32,399 bases of DNA from Endozoicomonas acroporae (GTDB lineage: Bacteria; Pseudomonadota; Gammaproteobacteria; Pseudomonadales; Endozoicomonadaceae): NCBI RefSeq assembly GCF_002864045.1, contig NZ_PJPV01000194.1, positions 1 through 32,399 on the forward strand, in the 5' to 3' direction. This document shows, in pieces, positions 16,314-24,596 of this stretch (within the stretch, counting starts at the first letter, position 1; each line of letters begins with the position of its first letter). The notes beneath the pieces are model-generated. The model searched no databases. It was not told the DNA's origin and saw nothing but the letters and a program-made list of their open reading frames with translations. The position numbers and the translations under genes were made by a program.

Positions 16314-16952
16314 CTATTGACTCCCAAGCCGACGCTGCAAAGCCTTGATGATGTGTGCTTCAACCTCTGGCATCGACTGACTGCCATCAATAACAACGTA
16401 CTGATCGGGAAAACGCTCAGCCCTTGCCAGATAGACAGTGCGAACACGGTGAAAGAACTCGATCGCTTCCTGCTCAATCCGATCCAGAGCCTCTCCCTGC
16501 TCCATAGCCCGACCTTTCGCCCTTGCCAGGCCAAGTTCCGGCTCAATATCCAGAAGCAACGTCATATCCGGCCTGCGATCCCCCTGCACCAGCTGTTCCA
16601 GTACCGCGATACGCTGCTCATCGATACCACGACCACCACCCTGATAGGCATAAGTTGCATCGGTAAACCGGTCACAAACCACCACCTTGCCCTCAGCCAG
16701 TGCAGGTTCGACACGCTGACTGAGATTCTGGCTGCGCGCGGCAAAGACCATCAACAGTTCGGTAGTATCCGTCACCGTCTCTTCGTGTTCGGCCAGCACC
16801 AGGCTTCTCAACTGTTCAGCCAATGGCGTGCCACCTGGCTCCCGGGTTTCAACAACATCATGGCCATTAGCCTCTAACCATTGCAGAACAACCCCTTTGG
16901 CGGTGGTTTTACCGGCACCTTCACAGCCTTCAATCGTCAGAAAAAAACCCAT
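16314..16952 (-). CDS. tmk: Thymidylate kinase
   Basis: This encodes a 212-residue kinase converting dTMP to dTDP. The P-loop is EGCEGAGKTT near residues 8-17. The DR(Y/F) motif is VVCDRFTDATYAYQGGGRG, where the Arg positions the phosphate and the YAYQG binds thymine. The LID region follows LDIEPELGLARAKGR. ATG 16952 is chosen from family length and the GAGAG just upstream; the open frame runs back to 17114 across the mltG end and is not used. Confidence 0.94.
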   Translation of the reverse strand: MGFFLTIEGCEGAGKTTAKGVVLQWLEANGHDVVETREPGGTPLAEQLRSLVLAEHEETVTDTTELLMVFAARSQNLSQRVEPALAEGKVVVCDRFTDATYAYQGGGRGIDEQRIAVLEQLVQGDRRPDMTLLLDIEPELGLARAKGRAMEQGEALDRIEQEAIEFFHRVRTVYLARAERFPDQYVVIDGSQSMPEVEAHIIKALQRRLGSQ

Positions 16953-16977
16953 CAATCTCTCAATTTCATTAGTATTG

Positions 16978-18033
16978 CTATTGCACCGTAGAACGATAAT
17001 CTTTCCGCCGTTCCGTAATCTGATACTTCCTGACGGCGCGATTGTGCTCAGCCAGTGTTTTGGAAAAGTGGTGAGTACCATCGCCACGGGCAACAAAATA
17101 AAGCGTTTCCCCATTGGACGGATTCAGTGCCGCCTGAATGGCCTCGCGCCCAACCGTCGCTATCGGGGTTGGCGGCAGACCATGAATCACATAGGTGTTA
17201 TAGGCGGTTCGTTCCCGCAGCATACGACGATTCAATTCACCCTGGTAACGATCACCCATACCGTAGATAACGGTCGGATCGGTCTGCAGTCGCATCCTTT
17301 TTTCCAGACGTCGGATAAAAACACCGGCAATATCAGGCCGTTCTGATGGCACACCTGTCTCTTTCTCAATAATCGACGCCATAATCAAGGCTTCGTAGGG
17401 GGATGTATACGGCAGGTTTTCGGCCTTTTGATCCCACTCATCCGCAAGCACGGATTGCAGCCTTTGATGGGCTCTTTGCAGAATTGACGCCACTGGCGTC
17501 CCCGCTTCAAAGCTGTAGGTATCCGCATAGAACAACCCTTCCAGGTTATCGGTCTGCGGCACATCCCCGGGCAACGCCCCCATCACCGCTGGCAGTTTGT
17601 TCAGCTCTACCGGAGCGGTCAGTTTCGGGTGGCTATTCAAGTCTGTGAGCAACTCTTTTAATGTCCAGCCTTCCACCAGGGTCGCACTGAAGTAACGGAC
17701 ATCACCAGTAACAAACTTGTGCAACAGCTGCCGATAGGTGGTACCGGGAGCAATCAGGTACTCCCCGGCATGAAGGTCCGCAGCAACCCCCTTGACCCGG
17801 GCAAAGACCTTGAACATATCAGGATATTGAATCAGCCGTTCTGCCGCCAGTCGCTGCACCACGCGCCCCAGCGAGTCGCCCGTAACAATGACAAACCCGG
17901 CATCACTGGTTACCGGCACCTGCTGATCACCATACCAGCGCAGACCATACCAGCCAGCTGCAAGACCCGCCAGGACCAGAAACAGAGCCAACAGCAAACC
18001 ACCGAACAGTGTCAGCAGCAACTTCCTAAGCAT
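16978..18033 (-). CDS. mltG: Endolytic murein transglycosylase MltG
   Basis: This encodes a 351-residue inner-membrane protein that cleaves nascent peptidoglycan strands and sets their length. An N-terminal helix (about 5-28) anchors a periplasmic LysM-like region (about 45-110) and the YceG catalytic domain. The catalytic Glu is in ASIIEKETG (about 223), with the conserved LQTDPTVIYG and YNTY...GLPPTPI segments. The ATG at 18033 lies inside the pabC end and overlaps it by eight bases, with GGAAG upstream, indicating translational coupling; a GTG at 18051 is the alternative. The order pabC-mltG-tmk-holB is conserved in gammaproteobacteria. Confidence 0.94.
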   Translation of the reverse strand: MLRKLLLTLFGGLLLALFLVLAGLAAGWYGLRWYGDQQVPVTSDAGFVIVTGDSLGRVVQRLAAERLIQYPDMFKVFARVKGVAADLHAGEYLIAPGTTYRQLLHKFVTGDVRYFSATLVEGWTLKELLTDLNSHPKLTAPVELNKLPAVMGALPGDVPQTDNLEGLFYADTYSFEAGTPVASILQRAHQRLQSVLADEWDQKAENLPYTSPYEALIMASIIEKETGVPSERPDIAGVFIRRLEKRMRLQTDPTVIYGMGDRYQGELNRRMLRERTAYNTYVIHGLPPTPIATVGREAIQAALNPSNGETLYFVARGDGTHHFSKTLAEHNRAVRKYQITERRKDYRSTVQ

Positions 18034-18850
18034 TGAATTCTTCCAGTACACAATCTCGAATTTGGACAGTCAGTGGGCCAATCTCCCACTCCCTGCCCTC
18101 GTATTCAATCACAGGCCAGACACCGTTGACACTGTTGCAGAGAAAGACTTCTGCAACATCCAGCCCCCGGGGTACGGACTGCACTTTAACCGCCATCCCA
18201 CGATGACGGGCAAACTCCATGATAAAATCGCGACAAACCCCTGCCACACCATGGAATGACAGATCCGGAGTCACCAGGGCACCTTCATGGGTCACAACAA
18301 ACAGATTACTCATGGTGCCTTCAACCAGATTGCCCGCAAAATCACACAGCAGACCTTCGTCGTAAGCATCGCCCTGCCATTCACTTCTGGCCAGCACCTG
18401 CTCAAGACGATTCAGGTGCTTCAGCCCTGCCAGGGCACTTCGCCCAAGACGCATCTGACAGAGCTTTACCCGTGCGCCATGCACTCCGGGATCACGGGAC
18501 CTTGACGGCAGCGGGTGGAGTGACAGAATCCGACGCGAAGAGAGACAACCCTCAGGATTATAGCCGCGTCCACCGCTGCCCCGGGTGATCATAACCTTCA
18601 GCACACCGTCACCGGCCCGGTTATCCAACAGAAAGGCATCCACCTCCTCAAGCAATCGCTCAATATCCACGGCAATACCCAGCTGGTGGCAAGAGCGTTG
18701 CAGGCGACGCCAATGATAGTCAGCCAGCGTTGGCTTACCACCGGCAACCCGAACCGTTTCAAATAAGCCATCCCCGTAGGCCAGGCCACGGTCTGAAACC
18801 GGCAGGAAACTTTCAGGTACTCCATTCACCCAGACTGGATACTCACTCAC
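18026..18850 (-). CDS. pabC: Aminodeoxychorismate lyase
   Basis: This encodes a 274-residue fold-type IV PLP enzyme that removes pyruvate from aminodeoxychorismate to give p-aminobenzoate for folate. It has YGDGLFETVR near the N terminus, the PLP lysine in LKHLNRLEQ, and EGTMSNLF in the C-terminal half. The GTG start at 18850 is chosen because AGGAGG lies nine bases upstream and the protein then begins VSEYPVWVNG, like homologues. The open frame continues to 18940 only because it runs into the MITE; those 30 codons are repeat sequence, not gene. Confidence 0.92.
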   Translation of the reverse strand: MSEYPVWVNGVPESFLPVSDRGLAYGDGLFETVRVAGGKPTLADYHWRRLQRSCHQLGIAVDIERLLEEVDAFLLDNRAGDGVLKVMITRGSGGRGYNPEGCLSSRRILSLHPLPSRSRDPGVHGARVKLCQMRLGRSALAGLKHLNRLEQVLARSEWQGDAYDEGLLCDFAGNLVEGTMSNLFVVTHEGALVTPDLSFHGVAGVCRDFIMEFARHRGMAVKVQSVPRGLDVAEVFLCNSVNGVWPVIEYEGREWEIGPLTVQIRDCVLEEFNA

Positions 18851-18863
18851 CCGGAACCCCCTC

Positions 18864-19031
18864 CTAGGAGCCTGTCCGAGAATAGACTGCCCTACTGCGG
18901 TGGCAGCAAATTGGTCTAAAAATTCCATTTTGTTCGGCAAATAGCCCCGCTATTCACCTCACAAAACGAAATTTTTATCCTCAATTTTCTGCCATCCTCG
19001 CTACGGGCGCTATTCTCGAACAGGCTCCTAG
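18864..19031. mobile_element. MITE between fabF and pabC, 168 bp
   Basis: The terminal inverted repeats are CTAGGAGCCTGTCCGAGAAT (18864-18883) and, read inward from 19031, CTAGGAGCCTGTTCGAGAAT; they differ at one of 20 positions, and pairing continues inward (GGCAG / CTGCC). The centre is itself palindromic (AAAATTCCATTTTGT with ACAAAACGAAATTTTT). There is no coding potential. CTAG at both ends may be a 4-bp target duplication of the YTAR type used by IS5-group elements, so an IS5-like transposase could have mobilised it (inference). Confidence 0.85.
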
Positions 19032-20269
19032 CTGTCTAATCTGGAAAATGCCAGGGTTACATTGGTACCACCAAAGCCAAAAGAGTTGGAGAGCACATGA
19101 TCCATCTGCATTTTCCTGGCATGGTGCGGCACATAATCAAGATCACAGCCTTCGCCGGGCTGATCCAGATTGATGGTCGGGGGAACCACACCTTCAACCA
19201 GGGATTTGATACTGAATACCGCTTCCACCGCCCCGGCAGCCCCCAGCAAATGACCAGTCATGGATTTGGTGGAACTGACCGCCAGACGCGCGACGTGGGC
19301 ACCAAACACCTGATGAATCGCCCGTGTTTCAGCCACATCCCCTGCCGGTGTGGACGTGCCGTGAGCATTAATATACGACACATTTTCAGGTACCAGACCA
19401 GCATCTTCAAGGGCTGAAATCATGGCACGCGCAGCACCACGACCATCTTCTGGCGGCGACGTCATATGCCAGGCATCACCACTCATGCCAACACCACTGA
19501 GCTCAGCGTATATCCTGGCACCACGTTTAACCGCATGTTCGTACTCTTCCAGCACCAGAATACCGGCACCATCCCCCAGGACAAAACCGTCACGATCCGC
19601 ATCCCACGGGCGGCTGGCTTTTTCAGGCTCATGATTACGGGTAGAGAGCGCACGGGCTGCGGCAAAACCGGTCATGCCCAGCGCAGACGAACCTTTTTCG
19701 GCACCACCCGCCACCATCAGATCAGCATCACCATAAGCAATGGTTCTTGCGGCAAGGGCAATGGCATGGCTGCCGGTAGCACAGGCTGTAGAGGTGGCAA
19801 AGTTGGGTCCCTGAAGATTGTATTTCATGGAAACCCAGCCCGCCGCCATATTGACGATGGCAGCGGGAATAAAAAATGGGGATATTCGACGGGGGCCGCT
19901 GTTCAGCAGTGTGGAGTGGTTCTGCTCAATAGACGTCAAACCACCAATACCCGAGCCGATCGCCACACCATATCGGTGCGCACAGTGATCATCAATGACC
20001 AGACCGGCGTCAGCCATGGCCTCGGCAGCAGCGGCTACACCGTATTGAATAAAGACATCCATTTTACGGGCATCTTTCTTATCGATAACACCGTCAGGAT
20101 CAAAACCTTTAACCGCGCCACAGATAGATACACTGAAACCTTCCGTATCAAGGTGGGAGATCGCCTCAATACCACTGCGCCCCGCCAACAGAGCAGACCA
20201 GCTATCATGGACATTATTGCCCACCGGGGTTATTGCCCCCATGCCTGTTACAACAACCCTTCTACGCAT
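19028..20269 (-). CDS. fabF: 3-oxoacyl-ACP synthase II
   Basis: This encodes a 413-residue condensing enzyme that elongates acyl-ACP with malonyl-ACP. The Cys163-His303-His340 triad (TSTACATGSH, INAHGTSTPAGD, STKSMTGHLLGA) falls at the same numbers as in E. coli FabF when translation starts at ATG 20269, which supports that start. However, that ATG lacks a good site, while an in-frame TTG at 20308 has AGGAGAG six bases upstream and would add 13 residues. The TAG stop lies inside the right end of the MITE. It is downstream of acpP but separated by a terminator-like hairpin. Confidence 0.95.
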   Translation of the reverse strand: MRRRVVVTGMGAITPVGNNVHDSWSALLAGRSGIEAISHLDTEGFSVSICGAVKGFDPDGVIDKKDARKMDVFIQYGVAAAAEAMADAGLVIDDHCAHRYGVAIGSGIGGLTSIEQNHSTLLNSGPRRISPFFIPAAIVNMAAGWVSMKYNLQGPNFATSTACATGSHAIALAARTIAYGDADLMVAGGAEKGSSALGMTGFAAARALSTRNHEPEKASRPWDADRDGFVLGDGAGILVLEEYEHAVKRGARIYAELSGVGMSGDAWHMTSPPEDGRGAARAMISALEDAGLVPENVSYINAHGTSTPAGDVAETRAIHQVFGAHVARLAVSSTKSMTGHLLGAAGAVEAVFSIKSLVEGVVPPTINLDQPGEGCDLDYVPHHARKMQMDHVLSNSFGFGGTNVTLAFSRLDS

Positions 20270-20465
20270 TCGCTGCGATAACCATTCTGTATTTTTTTCT
20301 TCCGACAAGACTGACTCTCCTGCTGACCTGTCGTACAGATTTAATGAACCGTCATTTACATCAAAGCATCGCCACAACAGCCTGACTATGAAAAAACGAC
20401 AACTACCTAATGTCATCACGCAGCCAGCTTTTACCGCGATAGCCAGCAGGCTGCCATAAACAACA

Positions 20466-20494
20466 AAAGCCGCAGACCATCGTCATGCGGCTTT
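20466..20494 (-). terminator. Terminator-like hairpin between acpP and fabF
   Basis: A perfect 9-bp stem (AAAGCCGCA at 20466-20474 with TGCGGCTTT at 20486-20494) is followed on the minus strand by TTGTTGTTTAT. It probably lets most acpP transcripts end before fabF, giving the high acpP dose that cells need. Confidence 0.75.
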
Positions 20495-20583
20495 CGAGTG
20501 ACACACTTTGGAGATACTTTCGCTGAAGAATATGTATCGAAAAAGCGTGTCACAAAGATACAGTTGTGCAAATCAAGGCAGAA

Positions 20584-20817
20584 TCAGGAGTGTGCAACAA
20601 CGTAGTCAATTGCTTCCTGAACAGTGGTGATTTTCTCAGCCTCTTCATCAGGAATCTCGGTTTCGAATTCCTCTTCCAACGCCATCACCAACTCAACAGT
20701 ATCCAGAGAGTCCGCGCCAAGATCCTCTACGAATGACGCACTGTTAGTGACTTCGTCTTCCTTCACGCCAAGCTGTTCGCAAACAATCTTCTTAACGCGC
20801 TCTTCAATGGTGCTCAT
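20584..20817 (-). CDS. acpP: Acyl carrier protein
   Basis: This encodes a 77-residue acidic four-helix carrier. Ser37 in GADSLDTVEL receives 4'-phosphopantetheine. The protein is almost the consensus gammaproteobacterial sequence, but residue 13 is Cys (KKIVCEQLG), where ACPs usually have a small non-thiol residue. It has its own promoter (20873-20900) and a following terminator, so it can be made in excess of the other Fab enzymes. Confidence 0.97.
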   Translation of the reverse strand: MSTIEERVKKIVCEQLGVKEDEVTNSASFVEDLGADSLDTVELVMALEEEFETEIPDEEAEKITTVQEAIDYVVAHS

Positions 20818-20872
20818 ACCTTGTTGTGCTCCTATCGATATTCGGTGCAGCCTGAGGCTACAGGTGAACTAG

Positions 20873-20900
20873 TGTATATGGTCAATTATGGGAATTTCAA
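20873..20900 (-). promoter_or_regulatory. Sigma-70 promoter for acpP
   Basis: On the minus strand TTGAAA (20900-20895) and TATACA (20878-20873) are 16 bp apart, about 56 bp before the acpP ATG. This is a good match with slightly short spacing. Confidence 0.6.
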
Positions 20901-21029
20901 GCCAGTTCATGGAAAACCGGTGACTATCCACGCAAATTGACAACAGATTTAACAAAACCCCAAAACCCAACCCATCAGAACAGGGTTCGCCTCGCCCTGC
21001 TCATTACTACAGGTTCCGGCAAAGGAGGA

Positions 21030-21764
21030 TTAATTCATGTACATGCCGCCATTGACATGCAAGGTCTCACCAGTGATATACCCGGCAGGCTCACTGACCA
21101 GAAATGCAACAGCAGCGGCAATTTCTTCCGGCTGCCCCAACCGGGCCAGGGGAATCTGGCCAAGCAGGAAGGACTGCTGCTCTTCAGGCAGCGCCCTGGT
21201 CATATCGGTTTCGATAAAGCCCGGAGCAACGGTGTTCACGGTAATGCTTCTTGAACCGACTTCACGGGCCATCGCTCTGGTGAAGCCTTCAATACCGGCC
21301 TTGGCTGCCGCGTAATTTGCCTGCCCCTGGTTACCCATGGAACCAACGACAGAGCTGATATTCACTATCCGCCCCCAGCGTGCTTTAGTCATGCCACGCA
21401 GGACAGCCTTACTCATCCGGAAGATGGAACTGAGATTGGTATCAATAACGTCATCCCACTCCTCCTCCTTCATGCGCATCAGGATATTATCACGGGTAAT
21501 ACCGGCATTGTTGATCAGAATCAACGGTGCGCCATATTCTGCACAGATCACCTTGAGCACCGCCTGACATTCATCCGCTGAGGTTACGTTCAGGGCCATG
21601 CCCTGACCTTGAATACCTTCCGCCTGCAAAGCGTCAGTAATGGCCGCCGCACCGGACTCAGACGTTGCCGTGCCAATCACGATGGCTCCGGCTTTCCCCA
21701 GGGCAGATGCTATGGCTTTGCCAATACCACGACTGGCACCGGTAACAAGGGCAACCTTCCCCAT
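21030..21764 (-). CDS. fabG: 3-oxoacyl-ACP reductase
   Basis: This encodes a 244-residue NADPH-dependent SDR that reduces 3-oxoacyl-ACP. It has GASRGIG for nucleotide binding, NNAG, and catalytic Ser138-Tyr151-Lys155 (NISSVVGS, YAAAK). The ATG at 21764 gives the family length, with GCAGGAG nine bases upstream; the open frame reaches 21812. It follows fabD by about 60 bp. Confidence 0.96.
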   Translation of the reverse strand: MGKVALVTGASRGIGKAIASALGKAGAIVIGTATSESGAAAITDALQAEGIQGQGMALNVTSADECQAVLKVICAEYGAPLILINNAGITRDNILMRMKEEEWDDVIDTNLSSIFRMSKAVLRGMTKARWGRIVNISSVVGSMGNQGQANYAAAKAGIEGFTRAMAREVGSRSITVNTVAPGFIETDMTRALPEEQQSFLLGQIPLARLGQPEEIAAAVAFLVSEPAGYITGETLHVNGGMYMN

Positions 21765-21826
21765 CAGGCCATCTCCTGCAATGGACCGTTCCAGCTCTCT
21801 TTCAGCAGTCATTTCCCGCCTGTTCC

Positions 21827-22765
21827 TTATTGGTTAGCTTCTGCCAGCATCTGAGTCATAGCGTCAGCAGACTCCAGCGTAGCAATGGGCGCACGTCGTG
21901 CAATACGTTTATTCAGTCCAGCCAGTACTTTACCGGGGCCGCATTCAGCAAACCGGCCAACACCAGCAGCCATCATGGTTTCCACAGATTCAACCCAGCG
22001 TACCGGACTGTACAGCTGCGCCACCAGATTCGCCTTAAGCTGAGCCGGATCAGAACAGACATTAGCAGAAACATTCTGCACCACCGGAATCACCGGCTCG
22101 ATCAACTCAATACCGTCCAACGCTTTGTGAAGGCGCTCTGCTGCTGGCTTCATCAAGGCACAATGGGAAGGTACACTGACTGGCAGCTCAATCGCCCTTT
22201 TGGCACCCGCTGCTTTGGCAGACTCAATGGCACGTTTAACCGCGGCAACCTGACCGGCAATCACCACCTGACCGGGGGCATTGAAATTGACCGCCTCGAC
22301 CACTTCATCACCTGCCGCCTTCTCACAGGCAGCCACCACATCTGCATCATCAAGGCCAATAATAGCAGCCATGGCTCCTGCACCGGAGGCAACCGCCTCC
22401 TGCATAAACAGTCCACGCAGACGAACCAGACTGACGGCATCGGCAAAATTCATCGCACCGGCACACACCAGGGCCGAATATTCACCCAGGCTGTGCCCGG
22501 CCATCATCGACGGCACTTCCCCCTGACGCTCACACCAGAGGCGCCAGAGAGCCACGCTGGATACCAGCAGTGCAGGCTGGGTATTCTCCGTCTGATTCAG
22601 CGCCTCAGCAGGCCCCTCAGAAACCATGTTCAGGAGATCAAAACCAAGCACCCCGGTGGCTTCAGCAAACGCTGCCTGCACCACTGGTTCTGAAAAATAG
22701 TCAGCGATCATGCCAACTTGTTGGGACCCTTGTCCTGGAAAGACAAAAGCAAGCTTATCCGTCAT
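21827..22765 (-). CDS. fabD: Malonyl-CoA:ACP transacylase
   Basis: This encodes a 312-residue transferase that loads malonyl onto ACP. It starts LAFVFPGQGSQ. The nucleophile Ser92 is in GHSLGEYSAL and the partner His201 is in VPSHCALM, both at E. coli positions. It is preceded by 570 bp without a gene, where fabH is found in enteric bacteria; the leader contains a conspicuous palindrome (22793-22847). Confidence 0.96.
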   Translation of the reverse strand: MTDKLAFVFPGQGSQQVGMIADYFSEPVVQAAFAEATGVLGFDLLNMVSEGPAEALNQTENTQPALLVSSVALWRLWCERQGEVPSMMAGHSLGEYSALVCAGAMNFADAVSLVRLRGLFMQEAVASGAGAMAAIIGLDDADVVAACEKAAGDEVVEAVNFNAPGQVVIAGQVAAVKRAIESAKAAGAKRAIELPVSVPSHCALMKPAAERLHKALDGIELIEPVIPVVQNVSANVCSDPAQLKANLVAQLYSPVRWVESVETMMAAGVGRFAECGPGKVLAGLNKRIARRAPIATLESADAMTQMLAEANQ

Positions 22766-22792
22766 TGCAACCCGCTCTTTCGCCTGGCCCTC

Positions 22793-22847
22793 TTGTTACC
22801 GAGAGGCCTGAAATTCAATTGAATACGAAGCGAACCTCTCGGTACAA
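22793..22847. promoter_or_regulatory. Nested palindromes in the fabD leader
   Basis: TTGTTACCGAGAGG (22793-22806) and CCTCTCGGTACAA (22835-22847) pair over 13 bp with one bulge. The 28-base loop contains a perfect 12-bp palindrome, ATTCAATTGAAT (22813-22824). It lies 28-82 bases before the fabD start. It could be an RNA regulatory hairpin, a transcription-factor operator, or both. Confidence 0.55.
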
Positions 22848-22909
22848 CCGCACCGGTTAATGCAGTCAGCCCGGAGACCAGATACGCTTCCCAGTAAAAA
22901 ACCGGGGCA

Positions 22910-22915
22910 ATTATA
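22910..22915 (-). promoter_or_regulatory. Perfect -10 box for fabD-fabG
   Basis: TATAAT on the minus strand lies about 145 bases before the fabD ATG, so transcripts would carry the leader palindrome. No good -35 is seen at 16-18 bp. Confidence 0.4.
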
Positions 22916-23337
22916 GGAAAAATAGACAACAAGGTAAGTAAATTTATGTTTCCAATAACAAAAAAGAACCAAAAACGATTATAAGCACAGAATAATTACC
23001 ACAAAATATTATAGATACCATTACCTGCAAATCCCGTATAGCCTCTGGCTTGGAGTTGCAATTGATCATTATTAACGGTAAAGCCTTGGCAATAAGTTCA
23101 GTAAGGCAGTCACAATGATCTATGCAGGGCAACTTATTTTTACGGAACATTCACTCAGAAACGATCAGCGAAAAATACAACCTGTTTTACCGAGGCAAGA
23201 GACCAGCTACCAGACCCGGAAATCAACAGTCTGTTTTTGAGGCAGTAGCCCTGTTGTTATTCCGGGGCCGGTAATGTATGTTCACCTGCTATTCCGGATC
23301 ATATCTTCCAGGGATGACTTTCAATCATCATTAACCC

Positions 23338-24384
23338 TTACTCCCCTCCCAGCATTAATTCTATTTCTTCTGCCAACCGCCCGGGAACATCACTATCCAC
23401 TTCCCTGACGGCCTCGCCGATAGCCCGAAAAAAACCTTCTTCATCAGAATGTCCGTGACTTTTGACCACAATCCCCTGCAGCCCGAGAAAACTGGCACCG
23501 TTGTATACTACCGGATCAATGCTTTTATAGATTTTGCGCATGACCGGCGCAATCAGCAGAGAGAGAAACCGGCGCCAAAGCGTCTGCTGAAAAGCGGCAA
23601 CCAGGCTGTCACGGATTAAACCGGCAACCCCCTCTCCGGTTTTCAGGGCAATATTGCCAACAAAACCGTCGCAGACCACCACATCCGCGCCACCGGCAAA
23701 CACATCATTCCCTTCGATATAGCCGATGTAGTTCAGACGAACATCGTCTTTCAATAGACGATTTGCCAGCTTTACCTGCTCATTCCCTTTGATATCCTCA
23801 GTACCGACGTTCAGCAACCCTATCCTCGGAGCATTGATACCCCTGACAGTGGCGGCCAGCAAAGAACCCATCACAGCAAACTGGTAAAGACTGTTGGCTG
23901 AACAGTCAACATTAGCACCCATATCCAGCAGCAGAACACTGCCACCGGCACAGGGAATGGCTCCGGCAATGGCGGGACGGTCAATCCCCACAAAGGTTTT
24001 CAGGGCAAATCGCCCCATGGCCATCAGGGCACCCGTATTCCCCGAGCTGACACAGGCAGCCGCACGGCCATCAGCCACCTGCTCAAGGGCAACCCACATG
24101 GAGCTATCTTCTTTGGATCTCAGGGCAAAAGAGGGTTTTTCATCCATGCCAATGGTCTTACCAGCATGAATAACCGTAAGGCGGGACTGATCGAAAGCAA
24201 TAGAAGAGAGGTGACCGGTAATCAGTTGCTGATCACCTACCAGGGAAAGATGAAGATCCGGATAAGCATCCAAGGCTCGGAGGGCAGCCCGGATACGAGA
24301 ACGGGGACTTTCGTCCCCGCTCATAACATCAAGCGCTATTCTCCTTCCTGGAGCTGCTGACCGTCCTGGCATGCAACGACTCAC
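23338..24384 (-). CDS. plsX: Phosphate acyltransferase PlsX
   Basis: This encodes 348 residues. PlsX transfers acyl chains from ACP to phosphate, giving acyl-phosphate for phospholipid synthesis. Family segments are RIALDVMSGDESP near the N terminus (most homologues have DAMGGD, so Met-Ser here is a variant), SSGNTGALM, LLDMGANVDC and DGFVGNIALKTGEG. The GTG at 24384 overlaps the rpmF stop (GTGA), a coupling arrangement; an ATG at 24372 is the alternative start. Confidence 0.93.
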   Translation of the reverse strand: MSRCMPGRSAAPGRRIALDVMSGDESPRSRIRAALRALDAYPDLHLSLVGDQQLITGHLSSIAFDQSRLTVIHAGKTIGMDEKPSFALRSKEDSSMWVALEQVADGRAAACVSSGNTGALMAMGRFALKTFVGIDRPAIAGAIPCAGGSVLLLDMGANVDCSANSLYQFAVMGSLLAATVRGINAPRIGLLNVGTEDIKGNEQVKLANRLLKDDVRLNYIGYIEGNDVFAGGADVVVCDGFVGNIALKTGEGVAGLIRDSLVAAFQQTLWRRFLSLLIAPVMRKIYKSIDPVVYNGASFLGLQGIVVKSHGHSDEEGFFRAIGEAVREVDSDVPGRLAEEIELMLGGE

Positions 24385-24563
24385 TCGCCGACTTTACCTT
24401 CAAGCACTTTGCGGCCACGGTAGAAGCCGTCAGCGGTCATGTGATGACGACGATGAGTTTCGCCGGAAGTCGCATCAACAGACAGCTGAGCAGCAGTCAG
24501 ACTGTCGTGGGAACGGCGCATGTCACGCTTGGAACGGGTTTTACGGTTTTGCTGAACAGCCAT
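24381..24563 (-). CDS. rpmF: 50S ribosomal protein L32
   Basis: This encodes 60 residues with the L32 pattern MAVQQNRKTRSKRDMRRSHD, then SVDATSGETHRRHH and the C-terminal YRGRKV. It has no zinc-binding cysteines, as in other gammaproteobacterial L32. TTTAGGAGA lies eight bases upstream of the ATG. It sits between yceD and plsX, the conserved order. Confidence 0.97.
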   Translation of the reverse strand: MAVQQNRKTRSKRDMRRSHDSLTAAQLSVDATSGETHRRHHMTADGFYRGRKVLEGKVGE

Positions 24564-24596
24564 GTGTCAACTCTCCTAAATTCTTTGCCTGGAACT

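Larger units (their letters stand above)
22766..23337. other. Gene-free region between plsX and fabD
   Basis: These 572 AT-rich bases contain the fabD leader palindrome, a TATAAT (22910-22915, minus strand) and nothing else convincing. A 68-codon minus frame (22944-23150) has no good site or recognisable product. fabH, located here in enteric bacteria, is absent, as in Pseudomonas. Confidence 0.6.

Noticed and set aside
19466..20281. 271-codon plus-strand frame opposite fabF
   Set aside because: It is antisense to a gene with intact catalytic motifs and has no domain or ribosome binding site; it reflects codon bias of fabF.
22944..23150. 68-codon minus-strand frame between plsX and fabD
   Set aside because: It has a weak site, no family resemblance, and lies in AT-rich intergenic DNA; not enough to call a gene.
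22766..23337. Loss of fabH as a special event
   Set aside because: The same gap in the cluster exists in Pseudomonas, where fabH-type genes lie elsewhere, so absence here is not unusual.
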